From positions 1-19,547 of the forward strand of contig CBDUUV010000043.1 of assembly GCA_965370495.1 (NCBI GenBank): a DNA stretch of 19,547 nucleotides, given 5' to 3'. The DNA is from Krumholzibacterium sp965370495 (GTDB lineage Bacteria; Krumholzibacteriota; Krumholzibacteriia; Krumholzibacteriales; Krumholzibacteriaceae). The translations under genes were made by a program, and so were the position numbers. The notes beneath the pieces were generated by a model. It saw nothing but the letters and a program-made list of their open reading frames with translations. It did no database searches and was not told the DNA's origin. Below are positions 14,184 to 19,547 of the stretch, in pieces; the first letter of the stretch is position 1; every line of letters begins with the position of its first letter.

Positions 14184-15863
14184 ATGACCGAGAAGGTGGA
14201 ATTCAAGAATTACAGGGAGATGCCGATACGTCCCATGACGTTGACGGATATGCTGTGGAACCATACCGGCTCATGGCGAAATATACGTCCCTACTATGAT
14301 CCAAAGACCTCTCCATGTATAACCGGATGTCCTACTGGTGAAAATATCCAGCGGTACATCTATCTTGTCACGGAAAAGGAATACGAAAAAGCGTGGAAGA
14401 CGATAATAGATGCCAACCCGATGCCATCGATCACGGGGCGTGTCTGTTTTCATCCGTGCATGACGAACTGTACGCGCGGGGATTATGATGAATCAGTAAA
14501 TATTAATGCTATCGAGCGGGCTCTGGGTGACAAGGGTTTTGAGAACCCGGGATGGATGAAGAAGGCGAAAGCTTCAAAAAAGGAAAAAGTAGCAGTTGCA
14601 GGAATCGGGCCGGCCGGTCTCTCATGCGCTTTCTATCTTGCGCGCCAGGGATATCCTGTCACGCTTTTTGAGATGGAGAAGGCGCTTGGCGGTATCCTGC
14701 GCTGGGGTATCCCTGAGTTCAGGCTTCCGAACGACATCCTTGACAAGGCAGTGAGTGCTATCATCGATTCGGGCCCGATAACGGTCAAGACAGGCATTAC
14801 AATAGGTAAGGATATCAGCCTCGCTGACCTCGAAAAGGATTATGATGCTGTTTTCCTCGGCATGGGACTGACCCGGAGCCGCGAGATGGGTATCGATAAC
14901 GAAGATTGCGAGGGTGTTGAGTCCGGGCTCGGATTTCTGAAAAGGGTTAATAGTGGCGACAAGGTCGATCCCGGGAAAAAAGTAGTGGTGATAGGAGGCG
15001 GTAACACGGCTATAGATGTTGCCCGCAGCGCGCTCAGGTGCGGGAGCGATGTCACAGTAGTCTACCGCAGAACGATAGCCGAGATGCCCGCGATCAGGGA
15101 AGAGATTGAAGATGCGGAAAGAGAGGGCGTCAGATTTCTATTCCTGTCTGCTCCCAGCGAGATCGTTCTCGATGGAAAAAGGCTCTCCAGAGTAATTTTC
15201 CAGAAGATGACACTTGGCCAGCCGGATGATTCCGGGAGGCGCCGCCCTGTACCGATCGAGGGCGAGACTTTCGATATGGAGATCGACGGTCTCTTTTCAG
15301 CGATCGGTGAGCAGGCGGAGCTTGATGGTTTCATGGGATCTGTCGAAACCGAATGGAACCTGATCACTTCCCATGGTGACTTTGGTGAGACCAGCAACGG
15401 AAAGATCTTTGCCGGTGGTGATGTGGTTACCGGCGCTGCCAGCGTCGTCGAGGCTATAGCCACGGGCCGCAAGGCTGCCGAGAGGATCGGGCGGATGCTT
15501 TCCGGCGAGGAAGAGCCTGAAGAGGTAAAACCTGTCATTGTCGGTATTGAAGATATGAATACCGACTACTTCACAAAAACCAGGCAGAACCGGGTGCCGC
15601 GTATTCCCGGAGATCAGATAAAAGGCACATTCAGGGAAATGAGAACAGGATATACGGACGAACTGCTTCATGACGAAGCGGACCGTTGTTTATCCTGCGG
15701 AGTTTGCAACTACTGTGACAACTGCTGGGTGTTCTGTCCGGATACAGCGATCATACGCAAGGAAGACGAGTACGAGATCAATTTCGACTATTGTAAGGGG
15801 TGCCTGGTTTGTGTTGTTGAATGCCCGCGCAGTGTCTTTTCAACGCGGGAGGAGGGAAAATGA
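14184..15863 (+). CDS. GltD-like FAD/NAD(P) oxidoreductase fused to PorD-type 2[4Fe-4S] ferredoxin domain
   Basis: 559 residues in three parts. (1) An N-terminal Fe-S helical domain with C45, C49, C88, C92 and C96 (CITGCP, GRVCFHPC). (2) A glutamate-synthase-beta-type flavoprotein with the FAD loop GIGPAGL (140-146), NAD(P) loop GGGNTA (271-276) and C-terminal FAD motif FAGGD (409-413). (3) A ferredoxin domain with C502, C505, C508, C511, C514 and C518 followed by C537, C540, C543 and C547. It replaces the small delta subunit (PorD) of the complex, since no separate delta gene exists here. It probably passes electrons between the oxidoreductase and NAD(P)H. No glutamate synthase large subunit is nearby, so that role is unlikely. 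RBS GGAGG precedes ATG 14184. The end overlaps alpha by four bases. Confidence 0.85.
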   Translation: MTEKVEFKNYREMPIRPMTLTDMLWNHTGSWRNIRPYYDPKTSPCITGCPTGENIQRYIYLVTEKEYEKAWKTIIDANPMPSITGRVCFHPCMTNCTRGDYDESVNINAIERALGDKGFENPGWMKKAKASKKEKVAVAGIGPAGLSCAFYLARQGYPVTLFEMEKALGGILRWGIPEFRLPNDILDKAVSAIIDSGPITVKTGITIGKDISLADLEKDYDAVFLGMGLTRSREMGIDNEDCEGVESGLGFLKRVNSGDKVDPGKKVVVIGGGNTAIDVARSALRCGSDVTVVYRRTIAEMPAIREEIEDAEREGVRFLFLSAPSEIVLDGKRLSRVIFQKMTLGQPDDSGRRRPVPIEGETFDMEIDGLFSAIGEQAELDGFMGSVETEWNLITSHGDFGETSNGKIFAGGDVVTGAASVVEAIATGRKAAERIGRMLSGEEEPEEVKPVIVGIEDMNTDYFTKTRQNRVPRIPGDQIKGTFREMRTGYTDELLHDEADRCLSCGVCNYCDNCWVFCPDTAIIRKEDEYEINFDYCKGCLVCVVECPRSVFSTREEGK

Positions 15864-17011
15864 AAAAGGTCATCATGGGAAATCACGCCGTCAGTTACGG
15901 CGTCAGAGCTTCGGAAGTCCGGGTAATCTCGGCTTATCCGATCACCCCCCAGACCCACATCGTGGAACTCCTCTCGGAGATGTGTGCCGACGGTGAGATC
16001 GATGCGAAGTTCATCAAGGTTGAATCAGAGCACAGCGCCATGGCTGCCTGCATAGGTGCCTCGGCGGCAGGATCGAGGGCATTTACAGCGACATCATCAC
16101 AGGGGCTGCTTCTGATGCACGAAATGCTGCACTGGGCGGTAGGCGCCAGGTTGCCGATCGTCCTTGCGAATGTCAACAGGGCGGTTGGGCCTCCCTGGAG
16201 TATCTGGACCGATCAGAACGACTCTCTCTCGCAGAGGGACGTCGGGTGGCTTCAGATATATGTCGAGAGCAATCAGGAAACCCAGGATACGATCCCCCAG
16301 GCGTTCAAGATCGCCGAGGAACTCCAGATGCCGGTGATGATGGTTATGGACGCGTTCTTTCTGTCGCATACATACGAGATAGTCGATCTTATAGATGCCG
16401 ACCAGGTGAGAGGTTTTTTGCCTCCTTACGAGCCCGAGATCAAGGTGGATGTCAATGACCCTCATTCATTTGGCAACCTTGCGGGGCCCGACATGTACAT
16501 GGAACTGAGGTATATGATCCAGGAGGCGATGGAAAGAGGGATAGAGGTAATCAAAAGGGTCGACAAGGAGTTCGAAGAAATATTCGGGCGTGGTTACGGA
16601 GTCGTACAGCCCTATCGCTGCGACGACGCGGATACGATCCTGGTGACATCCGGGACGGTGGCCTCGACGACAAGAGTGGTCATCGACCAGATGAGGGACG
16701 AGGGGATCAGGATCGGTGCCCTGAAGATAAGGGTTTTTCGCCCCTTCCCGTTCGAGGACGTGTTTGACATTCTTTCCAGAACAAAGAAGATCGCGGTCAT
16801 CGACAGGAATATCTCCTTCGGTAACCAGGGAATCTTCTTCCAGGAGATAAAAGCCGCATTGTACGGAAGGACCGATATTCCGATCGTGGGATATATAGCT
16901 GGCTTGGGTGGGCGGGATGTCACCCCGACTGTAATACGTGAAATTGCGGATAAGGCGATAAACGATAAAGATCCTGAAAGATATATCAACTGGATTGGAG
17001 TAAAGAAATGA
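15860..17011 (+). CDS. porA: pyruvate/2-oxoacid:ferredoxin oxidoreductase alpha subunit
   Basis: A 383-residue alpha subunit. The N-terminal pyrimidine-binding domain has AYPITPQTHIVE and VESEHSAM, then GASAAGSRAFTATSSQGL. The region RAVGPPWSIWTDQNDSLSQRD matches the substrate-pocket region of archaeal/thermophile-type PorA. The C-terminal transketolase-like domain has VTSGTVAST and KIRVFRPFPFE. The start is ATG 15860, which overlaps the upstream TGA, has GGAGGAGGG before it and matches the family N-terminus. It ends in an ATGA overlap with beta. With beta it forms the thiamine diphosphate active site that cleaves the 2-oxoacid to acyl-CoA and CO2, or runs in reverse. Confidence 0.92.
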   Translation: MKKVIMGNHAVSYGVRASEVRVISAYPITPQTHIVELLSEMCADGEIDAKFIKVESEHSAMAACIGASAAGSRAFTATSSQGLLLMHEMLHWAVGARLPIVLANVNRAVGPPWSIWTDQNDSLSQRDVGWLQIYVESNQETQDTIPQAFKIAEELQMPVMMVMDAFFLSHTYEIVDLIDADQVRGFLPPYEPEIKVDVNDPHSFGNLAGPDMYMELRYMIQEAMERGIEVIKRVDKEFEEIFGRGYGVVQPYRCDDADTILVTSGTVASTTRVVIDQMRDEGIRIGALKIRVFRPFPFEDVFDILSRTKKIAVIDRNISFGNQGIFFQEIKAALYGRTDIPIVGYIAGLGGRDVTPTVIREIADKAINDKDPERYINWIGVKK

Positions 17012-17916
17012 AATCGGCAAGTATTCCAATAGAAGAATATATGGGATCCGGTCATCTTGCCTGCCAGGGCTGTGGAGCCACCCAGGCGATGCGTTTTGCC
17101 CTGAAGGCTCTTGGCCCACAGACTGCCCTTGTGATTCCTGCTTGCTGCTGGGCGGTTATCGACGGTTCTTTTCCGCATTCATGTATCCAGCAGCCGATCT
17201 ATCATACGGCGTTTGAAACGGCGGCTGTGGTCGCCTCAGGCTTGAAAGCAGGCCTGGAGATGCGCGGTGATACCGAAACGACGGTTATGGCCTGGGCAGG
17301 TGATGGCGGGACGTTCGATATCGGGTTGCAGGCGTTATCCGGCGCAGCTGAGCGTAACGATGATATCATCTATGTCTGTTACGATAACGAGGCGTACATG
17401 AATACAGGCATCCAGAGAAGTTCCTCAACCCCGATAGGGGCGTGGACGACTACAACTCCTGTCACGAACTACAAAAGCCGTCCGAAAAAGAATATGATAG
17501 ATATCATGGCTGCGCATGCGATTCCGTATATCGCGACAGCGTCCACGGCATATCCGCACGATATTATTGAAAAAATGAAAAAAGCCAAGGCGATCAGGGG
17601 AACGAAATATATTCAGATCTTTGCTCCCTGCCCGACCGGATGGAAACTCGCGCCTGAGCTTTCCGTTCAGATGGCCAGGAAGGCTGTGACATCGAAGGTG
17701 TATCCCCTGCTCGAGATTACGGAGAACGGCCAGAAGATAAACGTGTGGAAGGATTTCGAACCGACTTCTGTACGGGAATACATGAAACCACAGGGGAGAT
17801 TCCGCCACCTGACCGACGAGGAACTGAGTGGTATAGAAAAGGATGTGGAGCTCAACTGGCAGAAGTTGCTTGCGAAAGAAAAGATGCTGGCATCGATACC
17901 GGGGTTGACGGAGTAA
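17008..17916 (+). CDS. porB: pyruvate/2-oxoacid:ferredoxin oxidoreductase beta subunit
   Basis: A 302-residue beta subunit carrying thiamine diphosphate and one [4Fe-4S] cluster. Cluster ligands visible are C19 and C22 (ACQGCG), C46 or C47 (PACCW) and C208 (APCPTGW). The cofactor site is AGDGGTFDIG (97-106), with the metal-binding stretch DNEAYMNTG (126-134). The tail after about 225 (YPLLEI, then RFRHLTDEEL) is typical of PorB. The adjacent Cys46-Cys47 pair is slightly unusual, because many relatives have a single Cys. It overlaps alpha by four bases, and the operon ends at the terminator 25 nt downstream. Confidence 0.93.
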   Translation: MKSASIPIEEYMGSGHLACQGCGATQAMRFALKALGPQTALVIPACCWAVIDGSFPHSCIQQPIYHTAFETAAVVASGLKAGLEMRGDTETTVMAWAGDGGTFDIGLQALSGAAERNDDIIYVCYDNEAYMNTGIQRSSSTPIGAWTTTTPVTNYKSRPKKNMIDIMAAHAIPYIATASTAYPHDIIEKMKKAKAIRGTKYIQIFAPCPTGWKLAPELSVQMARKAVTSKVYPLLEITENGQKINVWKDFEPTSVREYMKPQGRFRHLTDEELSGIEKDVELNWQKLLAKEKMLASIPGLTE

Positions 17917-17940
17917 CCTTTCGCGGAATTTGACATCAGT

Positions 17941-17968
17941 GCCCGGTCATATGGCCGGGCTTTTTTTT
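17941..17968 (+). terminator. rho-independent terminator of the oxidoreductase operon
   Basis: GCCCGG (17941-17946), 8-nt loop TCATATGG, CCGGGC (17955-17960), then eight T. Perfect stem. Confidence 0.92.
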
Positions 17969-18098
17969 AGTGTAGCAGGGGTGAGTGTGTGTGGTGTTGT
18001 GGCCGTGCCTGTTTCATCGGATCCGGCATGCATGCGGAAGCAGGATATTAGGGGGAAGGAAAAGGCGTTACGGCCCTGCCGTGGCAAGACATATGATA

Positions 18099-18128
18099 TT
18101 GACAATATGAGACAGGCGTTGTTATGTT
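18099..18128 (+). promoter_or_regulatory. likely promoter of lipoprotein-tadA unit
   Basis: TTGACA (18099-18104), an 18-nt spacer and TATGTT (18123-18128), about 55 nt before the ATG at 18184. The -35 is perfect and the -10 moderate. The rest of the 17969-18183 gap shows no gene; one 66-codon frame there runs through the terminator and is not credible. Confidence 0.5.
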
Positions 18129-18183
18129 AAAAGTGTTAAAGTAGTCTCTGGATTGCGATTTAGGGCTGAAAAGGGAGAAAGTC

Positions 18184-18900
18184 ATGAAAAGGTATCTAGC
18201 TGTTATGCTTGCAGGCGCGTTTCTTGTGGTCTCCGGGTGCAAAGCTCAGCATCCTTCTGTGATTACGGTTGAACCGGATTTCGATACGGGAAAGATCTCG
18301 TCTATTCTTGTTCTTCCTGTCATCAGTTCTATCACACGCGGTGAGGATCCCAACCGGGATTCCGAAAGGATAACGAACCGTGTCTTGTGGAATTGCATAT
18401 CTGAGAAGTCCGAGTACAAGTTCCTTTCACCCGCGTCTTTCACAATGATGGTCAATAAGGCGAAACTCGGCAGTAAAATATCCGGGTTTAACGATAAATG
18501 GGCTACCGAGCATATTGCTGATGAGCTGTTTCTGAAAGCTCTGGCAACGCTCAATGTCGATCTTATCCTTATCCCGCAGATCTATCTGTGGGCCAAGGAC
18601 GAAGCTGACTACCGCGAATCGGGAACGGCGTCGGCGACACAGGTCGGTATGACGATAAGCCTTGTAGATCCTGTAAATGGCAGGGTCATGTGGGAAGCTA
18701 CAGATGAGAACTACAAGGAATCGGTAAGGACTGAAGGAGACAGGATTCAGTCGACCACGATGGGAATTGACCGGAGGATCGCGGGGAAGTCGATGTTAGG
18801 CAGGGATGTTTTTGCCGCTCCTCCATACGAGGATGTTGTACTACTCGTTGTTGAGGCTCTTGTCGGTGCTGTTCCGGAGAAAGTGGTTTTTGACAGGTGA
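18184..18900 (+). CDS. putative lipoprotein of unknown function
   Basis: 238 residues with a bacterial lipoprotein signal: MKRYLAVMLAGAFLVV followed by the lipobox VSGC, lipidated Cys19. The mature protein contains ISSILVLPV, a strand-rich start seen in many envelope lipoproteins that combine an N-terminal beta strand with an alpha/beta core. LILIPQIYLW and VGMTISLVDPVNGRVMWEA follow; the latter resembles the variable-strand motif of CsgG/GNA1162-like periplasmic proteins. The C-terminus is VLLVVEALVGAVPEKVVFDR. I do not recognise a defined family with certainty, so function is open. RBS GGGAGAAAG precedes ATG 18184. The stop overlaps the tadA start by one base. Confidence 0.7.
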   Translation: MKRYLAVMLAGAFLVVSGCKAQHPSVITVEPDFDTGKISSILVLPVISSITRGEDPNRDSERITNRVLWNCISEKSEYKFLSPASFTMMVNKAKLGSKISGFNDKWATEHIADELFLKALATLNVDLILIPQIYLWAKDEADYRESGTASATQVGMTISLVDPVNGRVMWEATDENYKESVRTEGDRIQSTTMGIDRRIAGKSMLGRDVFAAPPYEDVVLLVVEALVGAVPEKVVFDR

Positions 18901-19355
18901 TGGATATTTTAATGATGGGTGAAGCCCTTTCTGAAGCCAGGAAGGCGCTGGATGAGGGTGAAGTACCTGTTGGGGCTGTCATAGTCCTGGATGAGAAGAT
19001 CATAGGACGGGGTCATAATGAAGTGGAGGGGCGTTCCCTCGCATCTGCTCACGCTGAAATGCTGGCTCTGGAAGACGCATCGAATGAAGTGGGAGACTGG
19101 CGGCTGGATCGATGCAGTGTCTACGTGACCGTCGAACCATGCCACATGTGTCTTGGTGCTCTTTATCTTGCCAGGGTGCAGAGAGTGGTCTTTGGAACCG
19201 TGCAGCCGAAAAGCGGGGCCTGTGGTTCAATTGCGGATTTGCATGAATCAAAGTTGTATGGCCACGCGATAGAAGTGTCTGGTGGAATACTTGAAGAAGA
19301 ATCTCTTTTGCTTCTCAGAAAGTTTTTCGCTAAATTAAGGGCTGAAGAAAAATAG
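18900..19355 (+). CDS. tadA: tRNA-specific adenosine deaminase TadA
   Basis: A 151-residue zinc deaminase that converts A34 of tRNA-Arg(ACG) to inosine so one tRNA reads CGU, CGC and CGA. The catalytic H51-A-E53 (HAEMLAL) supplies a zinc ligand and the proton-shuttling Glu. PCHMC (80-84) supplies C81 and C84. VPVGAV and RVVFGTVQPKSGACGS are typical TadA segments. Length is normal for bacterial TadA. ATG 18900 overlaps the upstream lipoprotein TGA; a GTG one codon earlier is possible but less likely. Its stop is one base before the mature end of tRNA-Ser(GGA), so the tRNAs are probably processed from the same transcript. The substrate tRNA is at 13178. Confidence 0.93.
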   Translation: MDILMMGEALSEARKALDEGEVPVGAVIVLDEKIIGRGHNEVEGRSLASAHAEMLALEDASNEVGDWRLDRCSVYVTVEPCHMCLGALYLARVQRVVFGTVQPKSGACGSIADLHESKLYGHAIEVSGGILEEESLLLLRKFFAKLRAEEK

Positions 19356-19356
19356 C

Positions 19357-19447
19357 GGAGAGATGCGAGAGCTGGCTTAATCGGCACGATTGGAAATCGT
19401 GTGTGGGGGTGACTCCACCGAGGGTTCGAATCCCTCTCTCTCCGCCA
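19357..19447 (+). tRNA. tRNA-Ser(GGA)
   Basis: Acceptor GGAGAGA pairs with TCTCTCC. G73 and an encoded CCA end at 19447. Anticodon arm CACGA-TTGGAAA-TCGTG gives GGA. The long variable arm (GTGGGGGTGACTCCACC region) and T arm GAGGG-TTCGAAT-CCCTC confirm serine class II. It begins one base after the tadA stop, with no separate promoter visible. Confidence 0.95.
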
Positions 19448-19486
19448 TAAATAAATAGATCGATCTCCGATTGATTGAAGATCAGC

Positions 19487-19547
19487 GGAGAGATGCCAGA
19501 GCTGGTTGAATGGGACGGTCTCGAAAACCGTTGAGCGGGCAACTGCT
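19487..19547 (+). tRNA. tRNA-Ser(CGA), 3' part beyond window
   Basis: 5' acceptor GGAGAGA, D arm with GCCAGAGCTGGTTGAATGGGAC, anticodon arm ACGGT-CTCGAAA-ACCGT giving CGA. The sequence ends inside the variable arm. The acceptor is identical to tRNA-Ser(GGA) 40 nt upstream, and the two look like a tandem pair. Confidence 0.9.

Noticed and set aside
16466..17119. Long minus-strand frames opposite porA/porB
   Set aside because: Shadows of the high-confidence oxidoreductase genes; no start signals.
17930..18130. 66-codon frame downstream of porB
   Set aside because: Runs through the clear terminator at 17941-17968 and has no RBS.

Overview
The window comes from a Gram-negative, probably anaerobic bacterium. 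Outer-membrane and lipoprotein signals, a ferredoxin-dependent 2-oxoacid oxidoreductase and NikR-controlled nickel uptake support this. The lineage cannot be fixed from sequence alone. The NikR-type operator (GTATTAC-N13-GTAATAT) and the tRNA-Ser(UGA) D-arm recall Desulfobacterota/Geobacter, but an uncultured phylum is equally possible. All genes I support lie on the + strand.

Left part (1-4264) is a mobile-element graveyard. It holds an ISNCY-type transposase cut by the window edge, an orphan GT-C membrane glycosyltransferase, the N-terminal third of an IS256-family transposase with an intact promoter and RBS, and the C-terminal end of a tyrosine recombinase.

4176-7920 is a four-gene surface-sugar operon: RMD-like reductase, LegB-like 4,6-dehydratase, nucleotidyltransferase and GT4 glycosyltransferase. 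The genes overlap or nearly abut. A perfect-consensus sigma70 promoter (TTGACA-N17-TATAAT) precedes them. The set fits making and attaching one NDP-deoxysugar.

7968-8287 is a tRNA-Ser(UGA)/tRNA-Ser(GCU) unit with a strong promoter and an intrinsic terminator. The nikR promoter -35 lies inside that terminator's loop.

8269-12985 is a nickel-homeostasis operon: nikR, a putative outer-membrane channel, two periplasmic/membrane accessory proteins (DUF4198/NikK-like and NikL-like), then nikM, nikQ and nikO. Together they form a route from outer membrane to cytosol under nickel feedback. No NikN is present.

13136-13261 is tRNA-Arg(ACG). 13411-17968 is a pyruvate/2-oxoacid:ferredoxin oxidoreductase operon in the order gamma, [GltD-like flavoprotein fused to a delta ferredoxin domain], alpha, beta. 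It has a conspicuous 11-bp long-range inverted repeat in the leader and a clean terminator. The fused subunit suggests a direct link between ferredoxin-level electrons and NAD(P)H.

18099-19547 holds a lipoprotein, tadA (tRNA adenosine deaminase, whose substrate tRNA-Arg(ACG) is also in the window), tRNA-Ser(GGA) and the start of tRNA-Ser(CGA). All four usual bacterial serine tRNA isoacceptors therefore occur in this window.
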